Below, one piece after another: positions 7,215-15,289 of a DNA stretch of 64,000 bases. The translations under genes were made by a program, and so were the position numbers. The stretch lies in assembly GCA_943908365.1 (NCBI GenBank), contig CALTTH010000008.1:1-64000 (forward strand), read 5' to 3'. How positions within the stretch are numbered: the first letter of the stretch is position 1; every line of letters begins with the position of its first letter. The notes under the pieces are model-generated. The model made no database searches and had not been told where the DNA came from. It worked only from the letters and a program-made list of their open reading frames with translations. Source of the DNA: an uncultured Hyphomicrobiales bacterium. GTDB taxonomy: Bacteria > Pseudomonadota > Alphaproteobacteria > Rhizobiales > Rhizobiaceae.

Positions 7215-8075
7215 ATGCCCATAAGAACCAGGGTCGCCTATGCGTTTCTAGCGCCCTATCTTCTGATCTTCACAACGTTCTGGCTCTGGCCAATCATCAA
7301 TTCGTTTCTACTGTCGTTCCAAAACACGCGCGTCAATCCATGGCGTTTCGCGCCGACGATGAATTGGGGCCGCCTGATCGGCGATCCGGCATTTTACAAT
7401 GCGCTCTACAACACGCTGATCATTCTCGTCATCCAGGTGCCGATCATGATCGCACTGGCCACCATCATGGCCGTGTTGCTGAATTCGCCGCTTCTGAAAG
7501 CAAGACCGCTTTATCGCTTTGCCTTCTTCGCTCCGGTCGTCGTGGGTGAGGTCGCTTACGCCGCCGTCTTCCGTCTGATGTTCAGTGCCGATTTCGGCAT
7601 TATCAACAAGATGCTCGTGAATGTCGGTCTCTCGCCCATCTCCTGGTTCGACAATGCGACAGCTGCCATGGCGCTGATCATCATCGCCGTGACCTGGCGC
7701 TGGGCAGGCTACAACGCCATCATCATCCTGGCCGGACTGCAATCCATCCCCGGCGACGTCTATGAGGCGGCGCGGCTGGACCGGGTCAGCAAACGCCAGC
7801 AGTTTTTCCACATCACGCTGCCGCTTCTCAAGCCCATCATCATCTTCTGCATGGTGCTTTCGGTTATCGGCACGATGCAGCTCTTTACCGAACCGTTCCT
7901 CATCACCAATCGCGGCGGTCCGGGTGGTGGCACCGAGACGCTTGGTATCTTTCTTTACCGCCAGGGCTTCACCTCGCTCAACTTCGGCTATGCCTCGGCG
8001 ATTGCCTACACGATCGCAGCGCTTGCCATCGTCATATCGCTCTTCAATCTCTGGGTCGGGAGGGAGCAGAAATGA
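7215..8075 (+). CDS. ABC sugar transporter permease (MalF type)
   Basis: A 286-residue inner-membrane permease with about six hydrophobic segments. The cytoplasmic EAA loop, which docks on the ATPase, reads EAARLDRVSKRQQFFHITLPLLKP near residue 190. It pairs with the next gene to form the translocation pore. I place the start at ATG 7215, which has GGGGAGG at 7203-7209; an upstream ATG at 7197 would add six residues and cover the Shine-Dalgarno site. The stop overlaps the next start by four bases (ATGA). Confidence 0.92.
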   Translation: MPIRTRVAYAFLAPYLLIFTTFWLWPIINSFLLSFQNTRVNPWRFAPTMNWGRLIGDPAFYNALYNTLIILVIQVPIMIALATIMAVLLNSPLLKARPLYRFAFFAPVVVGEVAYAAVFRLMFSADFGIINKMLVNVGLSPISWFDNATAAMALIIIAVTWRWAGYNAIIILAGLQSIPGDVYEAARLDRVSKRQQFFHITLPLLKPIIIFCMVLSVIGTMQLFTEPFLITNRGGPGGGTETLGIFLYRQGFTSLNFGYASAIAYTIAALAIVISLFNLWVGREQK

Positions 8076-8908
8076 GATCGAAATCGAGATCGCTTCTCTG
8101 GCAGAAAATAGCACTGCACGCGGCGCTCACACCACTTGCTCTTATCTGGCTTTTCCCACTGTGGATGATGTTCGTCTTTTCAACCATGCCGGATTACGGC
8201 ATCTTCAGTCCGAATATCGAGCTGATCCCGTCGACGCATTTCATCGAGAACTTCCAAAACCTGCAGGCAGACACCGATTTTCTGCGCGCGATGTTCATCT
8301 CGATCACGGTGGCAGTGATCTACACGGTCCTCTCCGTCATGCTAACCTCGATGGCTGGATGGGCCTTGGCGCGCTATCGCTTCGCCGGACGTTCGGTGGT
8401 GGTTGCCATCATTATCGGCACCATCACCTTGCCCTATGCGGTCGTCGTCATTCCGCAATTCATCATGGTGGCGCGCGAGTTCAAGCTCGGGAACACGTGG
8501 GTGGCGCTGATCGTCCCGCCTCTCTTCAACTCGCTTGGCGTGCTCTTCATGCGCCAGTCGTTCTCGATGATGCCGGGCGAGCTGTTCGATGCCGCGCGTG
8601 TGGAAGGGGTGAAAGAGTGGCAGATCTTTCTGCGCATAGCGCTGCCGCTGGCGCGCCCCACCATGGCCGCTCTTTCGATCATCCTGTTTCTCGCCTCGTG
8701 GAACAACTATCTCTGGCCGCTGCTCATCAACTCCCGTCCAGGAATGATGACGGCACCTGTGGCGCTCGGCACGCTGATCGGTCTCACCAAGGTTTCTTGG
8801 GGCGGGATCATGGCCGGAGCGGTGCTGTTGACCGCGCCAATCCTCGTCATCTTCGTGGTGTTGCAACGCCACTTCATCGCCGGCATTTCAGCTGGCGCCG
8901 TCAAGTAG
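8072..8908 (+). CDS. ABC sugar transporter permease (MalG type)
   Basis: A 278-residue inner-membrane permease, second partner of the importer pore. Six hydrophobic segments are visible; the N-terminal region around ALIWLFPLWMMFVFS and the EAA-type loop DAARVEGVKEWQIFLRIALPLARP are characteristic of MalG-like subunits. Its ATG lies within the ATGA overlap with the upstream permease, so the two are translationally coupled, and the ATPase gene follows 15 bp later behind a GGGAGGAG ribosome site. Confidence 0.92.
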   Translation: MRSKSRSLLWQKIALHAALTPLALIWLFPLWMMFVFSTMPDYGIFSPNIELIPSTHFIENFQNLQADTDFLRAMFISITVAVIYTVLSVMLTSMAGWALARYRFAGRSVVVAIIIGTITLPYAVVVIPQFIMVAREFKLGNTWVALIVPPLFNSLGVLFMRQSFSMMPGELFDAARVEGVKEWQIFLRIALPLARPTMAALSIILFLASWNNYLWPLLINSRPGMMTAPVALGTLIGLTKVSWGGIMAGAVLLTAPILVIFVVLQRHFIAGISAGAVK

Positions 8909-8923
8909 TCCGGGAGGAGCCGC

Positions 8924-10006
8924 ATGGCGGGACTTTCACTTAAAAACGTCGTCAAACGCTATGGTTCGCTCGAGGTTATCCACGGTGCGAACCTGGAAAT
9001 CCACGACGGCGAATTCGTCGTTTTCGTTGGCCCCTCCGGCTGCGGTAAATCGACCCTGCTTCGCATGATCGCTGGTCTTGAGGATATCTCCGATGGCGAG
9101 ATCGAGATCGGCGGCAAAGTCGTCAATGATGCCGAGCCAGCCGATCGCGGCATTGCCATGGTCTTCCAATCCTATGCGCTCTATCCGCATATGACGGTCG
9201 AAGAAAATCTGTCCTTCGGCCTTCGCATGAATGGCAATCCTAAGGCGGATACGGAAGCGCGCGTCCGGCGTGCCGCCGAAATCCTGCAGATCAACGAGTT
9301 GATGCAGCGCCGGCCAAAGCAACTCTCCGGTGGTCAGCGGCAGCGTGTTGCCATTGGACGTGCCATCGTGCGTGAACCACAGGTGTTTCTCTTTGACGAG
9401 CCGCTCTCCAATCTCGACGCCGAACTGCGCGTCCAGATGCGGGTGGAGATCTCCAAGCTGCACAAGCAGCTCGGCACGACGATGATCTACGTGACGCACG
9501 ACCAGACAGAAGCCATGACGCTTGCCGACAAGATCGTGGTGCTGCGCGGCGGCAAGATCGAGCAGGTCGGCGCGCCGCTCGATCTTTATGACGATCCCGA
9601 AAACCGCTTCGTCGCAGGCTTCGTCGGATCGCCGAAAATGAACTTTCTGCCGGGCAAGGTTGCTCACGAGACCGCTGAGGGCGTGACGATCACCCTTGAT
9701 CACGCGTCGACCTTTTCACTGACCCTGCCGGTTGCGGCGCGGCCTGGAATCGGCGCGCCGATAACTCTCGGTATTCGCCCGGAGCATTTCGAGGATGCCG
9801 GCAAGGCGGCCGATTTGACGGTTGCCGTCGATGTCGCCGAACATCTCGGCAATACCAGCTACGTCTATGCACATTTGGCGGAAGAGTTGCCGTTGATCAT
9901 CGAGCGCCCCGAATCCCGCCATGTTGGCAAGCTCGACCGGCTCACCGTCTCCGTTCCGGCCAACAAGGCCTTCCTGTTCGATAGCGACGGCACGCGCCTG
10001 CGCTAA
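8924..10006 (+). CDS. ABC sugar transporter ATP-binding protein (MalK/UgpC type)
   Basis: A 360-residue cytoplasmic ATPase that powers the importer. Walker A is GPSGCGKST, the signature LSGGQRQR, Walker B FLFDEPLSNLD and the switch His lies in VTHDQTEA. The last 120 residues form the OB-fold regulatory domain of MalK-like proteins (LGIRPEHFED). All catalytic elements are intact. It is the fourth gene of the importer set and is followed 35 bp later by the fused oxidoreductase gene, placing catabolism and uptake in one operon. Confidence 0.93.
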   Translation: MAGLSLKNVVKRYGSLEVIHGANLEIHDGEFVVFVGPSGCGKSTLLRMIAGLEDISDGEIEIGGKVVNDAEPADRGIAMVFQSYALYPHMTVEENLSFGLRMNGNPKADTEARVRRAAEILQINELMQRRPKQLSGGQRQRVAIGRAIVREPQVFLFDEPLSNLDAELRVQMRVEISKLHKQLGTTMIYVTHDQTEAMTLADKIVVLRGGKIEQVGAPLDLYDDPENRFVAGFVGSPKMNFLPGKVAHETAEGVTITLDHASTFSLTLPVAARPGIGAPITLGIRPEHFEDAGKAADLTVAVDVAEHLGNTSYVYAHLAEELPLIIERPESRHVGKLDRLTVSVPANKAFLFDSDGTRLR

Positions 10007-10041
10007 ACCCAATTTCACATCCAAAGCAGACGAGGAATATC

Positions 10042-12045
10042 ATGCCCGACCTTCAACCCATCCGCTGGGGCATTATCGGACCCGGCACCATCGCAAAGAC
10101 CTTTGCCGAAGGCGTTGCCCATTCGACGACGGGCAAGCTCGTGGCGATCGCAACGCGCAATCCGGACCGTCCGGGCCTGAGCGATGGCTTCCCCGGCGCC
10201 CGCATCGTCAACGGCTACGATGCGCTGCTCTCCGATGCAGAGATCGATGCGGTCTATATCGCAACCCCACACACAGGCCACGCCGAATGGGCGATCAAGG
10301 CGATCCGAGCCGGCAAGCATGTGCTGGTGGAAAAGCCGATTGCCCTTTCCGCCTATGATGCCGACGCTATATTCCACGAGGCAAAGAAGGCAGGCGTTTT
10401 TGCCGGTGAGGCCTATATGTACCGTCTGCACCCGCAGACCGCCAAGATCGTCGAGCTGGTCAAGAGCGGCGCGATTGGCGAGGTTAGGATCATCCGCTCC
10501 AGCTTCGGCTTCAGCATGGGCAGCTTCCGTGCCGATCACCGCCTGTTTGCCAATGACAGTGCTGGCGGTGGGATTCTCGATGTCGGTGGCTATCCTGTGT
10601 CCATGGCGCGACTAATTGCCGGTGCCGTCTCCGGTCAGCCGTTTCTGGAGCCCACCAAGGTTTCCGGTGTTGCCCATCTCGGTCAGTCGGGGGTCGATGA
10701 ATGGGCCTCGGCGGTACTGAAGTTTCCGAACGAGATCATCGCCGAAGTGTCCTGCTCGATCATGGCGAACCAGGACAATGTGCTGCGCATCATAGGCTCT
10801 GAAGGCCGCATTGAAGTGCAGGACTTCTGGTTCGCCTCCGGCCACAAGGGGGGTGTCGGCAAGATCGACGTAATCAAGGGCAAGGAGCGCCAGACCATCG
10901 AGGTTGCCGAGGATCGATATCTCTATTCATTCGAGGTGGATGCAGCAGGTGAGGCTATTCGCAACCAGTCCCAGGAATTTGCCTATCCCGGCATGAGCTG
11001 GGCCGACACGCTTGGAAATCTGCGGGTCATGGATCAGTGGCGCGCCTCGGTCGGACTGGAATATGGCGTGGAGAGTGCGGCAAAGCGCGTTCTGAATATT
11101 GCAGGCGGCAAGGTTGCGCCGGGCGATTCCGTACCGAAGCGTCAGATTCCGGGCGTTGCCAAGCCTGCATCGGTCGTGGCGCTTGGTTTCGAATTCTTCC
11201 CGAACTTTGCTTCCGCATCGCTGACGCTCGACAGCTTCTATGAGGCCGGCGGCAATCTCTTCGATACCGCTTTCGTTTATGGCGGCGGCAAGACGGAAGC
11301 GATTTTCGGCGACTGGCACACCAGCCGCAACGTCCCGCGCGAGGAAATCGTGCTGATCGGCAAAGGCGCGCATTCGCCGCTTTGCTATCCCGATATGATT
11401 GCCAAGCAGCTCGACCAATCTCTAAACCGGCTGAAGACGGATTATGTCGATATCTATTTCATGCACCGCGACAATACCGATGTGCCTGTGGGTGAGTTCG
11501 TCGATGCGATGGATGCCGAAGTAAAACGCGGTCGCATTCGCGGCATTTTTGGCGGTTCGAACTGGACGCGCCAGCGCATGGACGAGGCCATCGCCTATGC
11601 TGAGAAGACCGGCAAGACCGCGCCGGGCGCGCTTTCCAACAATTTCTCGCTGGCCGAAATGCTGGACCCGATCTGGGCCGGATGTGTCGCAGCCTCCGAC
11701 GAGCCTTGGAAAGAATGGGCTAAACAGCGCCAAATCCCGAACTTTGCCTGGTCCAGCCAAGGGCGAGGCTTCTTCACCGACAGGGCAGGCCGCGACAAGC
11801 GGGACGATGAGGAGATCGTACGCGTCTGGTACTCCGAGCGCAATTTCGAGCGCCGCGACCGGGCAATGGAGCTTGCCAAAGAGCTTGGCCGTCACCCGAT
11901 TCACATCGCGCTCGCCTATGTGATCGCCCAGCCGTTCCCCGTCATTCCGCTGATCGGGCCCCGCACCATTGCCGAGCTGGAAGACAGCCTGTCGGCGCTC
12001 GACATCAAGCTCACGCCTGAGCAGGTGCGCTGGCTGGAAGCTTGA
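10042..12045 (+). CDS. Fused Gfo/Idh/MocA dehydrogenase - aldo/keto reductase
   Basis: A 667-residue protein made of two oxidoreductases. Residues 1 to about 335 are a Gfo/Idh/MocA enzyme: the NAD(P) site reads GIIGPGTIAKT (residues 10-20) and the EKP motif is at 97-99. From about 365 to the end is an aldo/keto reductase with the full tetrad: Asp408 and Tyr413 (FDTAFVYG), Lys441 (IGKGAH) and His475 (FMHRDN). The frame is open throughout with no internal stop, and both halves keep their catalytic residues, so this is a real fusion, not a sequencing join. It probably oxidises and reduces the same imported sugar at different positions. It closes the importer operon. The substrate is unknown. Confidence 0.88.
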   Translation: MPDLQPIRWGIIGPGTIAKTFAEGVAHSTTGKLVAIATRNPDRPGLSDGFPGARIVNGYDALLSDAEIDAVYIATPHTGHAEWAIKAIRAGKHVLVEKPIALSAYDADAIFHEAKKAGVFAGEAYMYRLHPQTAKIVELVKSGAIGEVRIIRSSFGFSMGSFRADHRLFANDSAGGGILDVGGYPVSMARLIAGAVSGQPFLEPTKVSGVAHLGQSGVDEWASAVLKFPNEIIAEVSCSIMANQDNVLRIIGSEGRIEVQDFWFASGHKGGVGKIDVIKGKERQTIEVAEDRYLYSFEVDAAGEAIRNQSQEFAYPGMSWADTLGNLRVMDQWRASVGLEYGVESAAKRVLNIAGGKVAPGDSVPKRQIPGVAKPASVVALGFEFFPNFASASLTLDSFYEAGGNLFDTAFVYGGGKTEAIFGDWHTSRNVPREEIVLIGKGAHSPLCYPDMIAKQLDQSLNRLKTDYVDIYFMHRDNTDVPVGEFVDAMDAEVKRGRIRGIFGGSNWTRQRMDEAIAYAEKTGKTAPGALSNNFSLAEMLDPIWAGCVAASDEPWKEWAKQRQIPNFAWSSQGRGFFTDRAGRDKRDDEEIVRVWYSERNFERRDRAMELAKELGRHPIHIALAYVIAQPFPVIPLIGPRTIAELEDSLSALDIKLTPEQVRWLEA

Positions 12046-12056
12046 TTGAAAATAGG

Positions 12057-12084
12057 CATCCGGCCGCGAAAACGCGGTCGGATG
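12057..12084. terminator. Bidirectional hairpin between convergent genes
   Basis: CATCCGGCCGCG (12057-12068) pairs with CGCGGTCGGATG (12073-12084) across an AAAA loop, with one G-U pair. It fills the space between the fusion gene's stop and the convergent LacI gene's stop. There is no strong T run, so termination may be partial. Confidence 0.5.
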
Positions 12085-13125
12085 TCACTTGGATTGCAGG
12101 TTAGTGATGTCGCTGTCGCCCGGAATGAGCTGCATCGGCCAGACGATGTGCTTGGGCTGTTGCGGATAGAATCCGCTATAGGCCGGCATGGTCGATAGCA
12201 GGGTCTTGCCGACGCAGACTCCGAGATCGCGTAGCGACATGCGAAAACTCGTCAACCTCGGCTCGAGAAATTGGCCGCTCGGGCCCTCGCGAAAGCCGAT
12301 GACAGCGAGATCCTGCCCGGCCCGAAGTTTCACCTCTGCAAGGCGCCGGTAGAGACCGATCGCCATCAATTCGTAAATCAGGATCAGGGCTGTGGGGCGT
12401 GGCCGCATCTGCAACCACTCGCTTGCCGCGTGATAGCCACCCTGTTCGCTGGACCTGGCGCGAATGATGAGTTTTTCGTCATAGGGGAGAGACGCGTCCT
12501 CCAGACCCTTGCGATAGCCTTCAAGGAAAATGTAGCCGAGATTGATGTCGGTGTCGGGTGCTGCAACGGCAATCGACCGGTGGCCGGCGGCCGCAAGGCG
12601 AGCCACGGCGGTTCTCGCCACACCTTCAAAATCGAGATCGATCCAGGCGTGATCGGTGCTGGAGCCTGTTCGCCCAAGGGTGACGAAGGGCAGGCGCGTC
12701 TGCTTGAGAAAATCGACACGCTTGTCGATCCGGCTGGTGGACGAGATGACCATGGCATCCACCATGCGCCTTGCCACCATGCGCTTCAAATACTCGTCGG
12801 GGTCCTCTTCCGCTGGGCAAGGCAGGACGATGAGGTCGAGATTGTGGGTCGAGAACACACTCTGCAAGCCATCCGTCAGGCCCAGGAAGAAGTTGTCGGC
12901 GTTCTCAACCGCTTGCGTGTCGGACCCGGTCATCAGGCCGATGACGTTGGTGGCACCCTGTCGCAGGCTGCGCCCGGACTGGTTCGCGACGTAGCCCAGC
13001 TTTTCTGCCGCCTCCAGCACCCTGCGACGGGTATCGTCATTCACATCCGGCTTGCCATTCAAGGCGCGGGATACGGTGCCGATAGAGATGTCCAGATAGT
13101 CTGCGAGCTGGCGGATACCCTTCAT
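12085..13125 (-). CDS. LacI-family transcriptional regulator
   Basis: A 346-residue repressor. The N-terminal headpiece reads IRQLADYLDISIGTVSRALNGKPDV, a standard LacI HTH with the VSRALNG recognition helix, followed by the hinge helix and a periplasmic-binding-protein-like sensor domain. I choose the ATG at 13125, preceded by GGGAGGA; the open frame runs 18 codons further but this removes nothing from the domain. It is divergent from the dehydrogenase-importer operon at 13262, and the gap contains a perfect palindromic operator (13200-13215), so it most likely represses that operon and perhaps itself until a sugar binds. Confidence 0.92.
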   Translation of the reverse strand: MKGIRQLADYLDISIGTVSRALNGKPDVNDDTRRRVLEAAEKLGYVANQSGRSLRQGATNVIGLMTGSDTQAVENADNFFLGLTDGLQSVFSTHNLDLIVLPCPAEEDPDEYLKRMVARRMVDAMVISSTSRIDKRVDFLKQTRLPFVTLGRTGSSTDHAWIDLDFEGVARTAVARLAAAGHRSIAVAAPDTDINLGYIFLEGYRKGLEDASLPYDEKLIIRARSSEQGGYHAASEWLQMRPRPTALILIYELMAIGLYRRLAEVKLRAGQDLAVIGFREGPSGQFLEPRLTSFRMSLRDLGVCVGKTLLSTMPAYSGFYPQQPKHIVWPMQLIPGDSDITNLQSK

Positions 13126-13170
13126 GCATGTCCTCCCGGCTCCAAACCAGAGAAGCCCTTCACTACGGTC

Positions 13171-13198
13171 TTGACACATCTAGCACCTTAAGCATAGT
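13171..13198 (+). promoter_or_regulatory. Candidate sigma-70-type promoter for the second sugar operon
   Basis: TTGACA at 13171-13176 is a perfect -35 element; CATAGT at 13193-13198 is a 4-of-6 match to the -10 with a 16-base spacer. The LacI operator begins two bases further on, where bound repressor would block initiation. Confidence 0.6.
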
Positions 13199-13199
13199 C

Positions 13200-13215
13200 T
13201 CGTAAACGTTTACGA
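13200..13215. promoter_or_regulatory. LacI-type operator palindrome
   Basis: TCGTAAACGTTTACGA is a perfect 16-bp palindrome with the central CG typical of LacI/GalR-family sites. It lies in the gap between the divergent LacI and dehydrogenase genes, directly after the candidate promoter and 46 bp before the GTG start of the dehydrogenase. Confidence 0.85.
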
Positions 13216-13261
13216 AAGCTGGTTCCGCAAAGAGGAGTTTGCGGGCGGCAGGGAGGACAAT

Positions 13262-14296
13262 GTGACATTGAATGCCGTTTTGTGCGGGTGCGGAGCTATG
13301 GCCAAAGGCTGGCTGCGCGCGATCGCCTCACATCCAGATTTGCAATCGTCGATCCGCATCTGCGGTCTTGTCGATCTGAACGAGAACGTCGCCCAGGCGC
13401 TGGCCGACGAGTTCGGGCTTCAGGACGTCGTTATCGGCAGCGATCTCAAAGACGTCCTCGTTAAGACCAAAGCTGACGTGGTTTTCGACGTCGTCATCCC
13501 CGATGCCCGTTTCGGCGTGGTTGCCACTGGTCTGGCGGCTGACTGCCATGTGTTGAGCGAAAAGCCGATGGCGCCTTCCCTCGAAGAGGCGAAGACGCTG
13601 CTGGAGCTTGCCAAAAGTGCCGGGAAAATCCACGCCATTGTTCAAAACAGGCGCTATATCAGGGGGATACGCCGCCTGCATCGCGCCGTTCAGGATGGCG
13701 TAATCGGGGAGTTGACGGCCATTCATTGCGACTTCTTTCTGGCGCCGCATTTTGGCGGCTTCCGCGAGGAAATGCAGAATGTGCTGCTGTTGGATATGGC
13801 GATCCATACCTTCGATGCAGCGCGTTTCGTTGCCGATCAAAACCCCCTGGCGGTCTATTGCGTGGAGAGAAATCCAGCCGGCTCATGGTACGCCCATGGC
13901 GCATCGGCCAACGCGATCTTCGAACTTTCGAATGATGTGGTCTTCACCTATCGCGGCTCGTGGTGCGCCGAAGGCGAGCGGACAAGCTGGGAAAGCACAT
14001 GGCGGCTGGTCGGATCGAAGGGCATGATCCTTTGGGATGGTGAGGATGGTTTCTCGGCAAACGTAGCGGGAAGCGACGAAGGGCTTCTGCGCGGAACTTC
14101 TGCCGTAAACGTTTCTGAAAATGTGAATGAAGAGCAGACGGAAGGGCATGCGAGCGTGCTCTTGTCATTCCTGCGTGCCATAGAAAATGGGACGGTTCCA
14201 GAGACCGTCTCCTCCGACAATATCAAAAGCCTGGCCATGGTCATGGGCGCGATTGAAAGCGCCCGCACCGGTCAGCGTGTTCTCATCGAGATTTGA
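13262..14296 (+). CDS. Gfo/Idh/MocA-family oxidoreductase
   Basis: A 344-residue NAD(P)-dependent dehydrogenase acting on a sugar, glycoside or cyclitol. The dinucleotide site is LCGCGAMAKGW near the N-terminus, a GxGxxA variant, and the EKP motif is in LSEKPMAPS near residue 100. The C-terminal half is the alpha/beta substrate domain, with LLLDMAIHTFDAAR carrying the family's usual Asp and His. It starts with GTG at 13262 behind GGGAGGACA. It is the first gene of an operon with an isomerase (9 bp on) and an importer. A near copy of the operator lies inside the gene at 14104-14117. Confidence 0.9.
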   Translation: MTLNAVLCGCGAMAKGWLRAIASHPDLQSSIRICGLVDLNENVAQALADEFGLQDVVIGSDLKDVLVKTKADVVFDVVIPDARFGVVATGLAADCHVLSEKPMAPSLEEAKTLLELAKSAGKIHAIVQNRRYIRGIRRLHRAVQDGVIGELTAIHCDFFLAPHFGGFREEMQNVLLLDMAIHTFDAARFVADQNPLAVYCVERNPAGSWYAHGASANAIFELSNDVVFTYRGSWCAEGERTSWESTWRLVGSKGMILWDGEDGFSANVAGSDEGLLRGTSAVNVSENVNEEQTEGHASVLLSFLRAIENGTVPETVSSDNIKSLAMVMGAIESARTGQRVLIEI

Positions 14297-14304
14297 GGTC
14301 TAAT

Positions 14305-15237
14305 ATGAGCGATCCAGCAAAATCCATCCGCATCGGCACCATGGTCAGTGCCACAAAAGGGGATGCCGCCGAGCGAATCTCGGAAATCAGCGACCTTGGA
14401 TTCGAAAGCTTTGAGCCGTTTTTCTGGCAGACAACCAATGGCCAGGATCTTGCGGCACTTGGCAAACGCTGCGTCGAAGCCATCGGCGACCGCGACATCA
14501 CCATTTCGACAATCGGCATGTTCGGCAATCCGCTGGAAGAGACGGAGATGGACCTCCAGACCCTTCAAGGCTGGAAGGACTGCATCGACAACGCCCATCA
14601 TTTCGGCGCCACCTGCGTGGCAGGCTTTACCGGCCGCGTCCGGGGCAAGCCTTTGCCGGAAAGCCTGCCTCGCTACAGGGAAATATGGAGCGAGCTGGCG
14701 AAGCGCGCTGCCGACAAGGGCGTGAAGATCGCGTTTGAAAACTGCGCCATGGATGGCAACTGGCAAACGGGTGACTGGAACATTGCCCACAATCCGGACG
14801 CCTGGGAACTGATGTTCAACGAGACGCCGGATGATAATATCGGTCTGGAGTGGGAGCCCTGCCACCAGATGGTCTATCTGATCGATCCGTTGCCACAGAT
14901 CCGCAAATGGGCGCACAGGATTTTCCACGTCCACGGCAAGGACGCGACCATCCGTTGGGATGTGATCAAGGAGCACGGCATCTTTGGCAAACATCCCTTC
15001 GTCTTCATGCGCACACCGGGCTTCGGCGACAGCAACTGGACCGACATCATTTCCGAGCTTCGGCTGGCAGGCTGGTCCGGCTCCATCGACATCGAAGGCT
15101 GGCATGATCCGGTTTATCGCGATCAGCTGGAAATGACGGGCCAGGTTCATGCGCTCAACTATCTGAAGCATAGCCGGGGAGGGTCCTTCGTCGATCTCGC
15201 CGCAGAATATGGAGGCGGCGACCCGTCGCTTTTGTAA
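14305..15237 (+). CDS. Sugar phosphate isomerase/epimerase-like TIM barrel protein
   Basis: A 310-residue protein of the xylose-isomerase-like TIM barrel family. The expected metal ligands can be picked out: Glu in IAFENCAMDGNW, the Glu/His of LEWEPCHQM, His in VHGKD, and Glu in DIEGWHDP. Such enzymes isomerise or epimerise ketoses, or act as dehydratases/hydrolases on 3-keto sugars or inosose. Start at ATG 14305 is supported by GAGG 6 bases upstream; a TTG start further up would overlap the preceding gene. Its place between a Gfo/Idh/MocA enzyme and an importer fits a keto-sugar or cyclitol pathway. Confidence 0.85.
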   Translation: MSDPAKSIRIGTMVSATKGDAAERISEISDLGFESFEPFFWQTTNGQDLAALGKRCVEAIGDRDITISTIGMFGNPLEETEMDLQTLQGWKDCIDNAHHFGATCVAGFTGRVRGKPLPESLPRYREIWSELAKRAADKGVKIAFENCAMDGNWQTGDWNIAHNPDAWELMFNETPDDNIGLEWEPCHQMVYLIDPLPQIRKWAHRIFHVHGKDATIRWDVIKEHGIFGKHPFVFMRTPGFGDSNWTDIISELRLAGWSGSIDIEGWHDPVYRDQLEMTGQVHALNYLKHSRGGSFVDLAAEYGGGDPSLL

Positions 15238-15289
15238 GACTCAAGCCGGGGGGAACCGGCATCGCAATCATGATCAAAGGAGGAGTATC

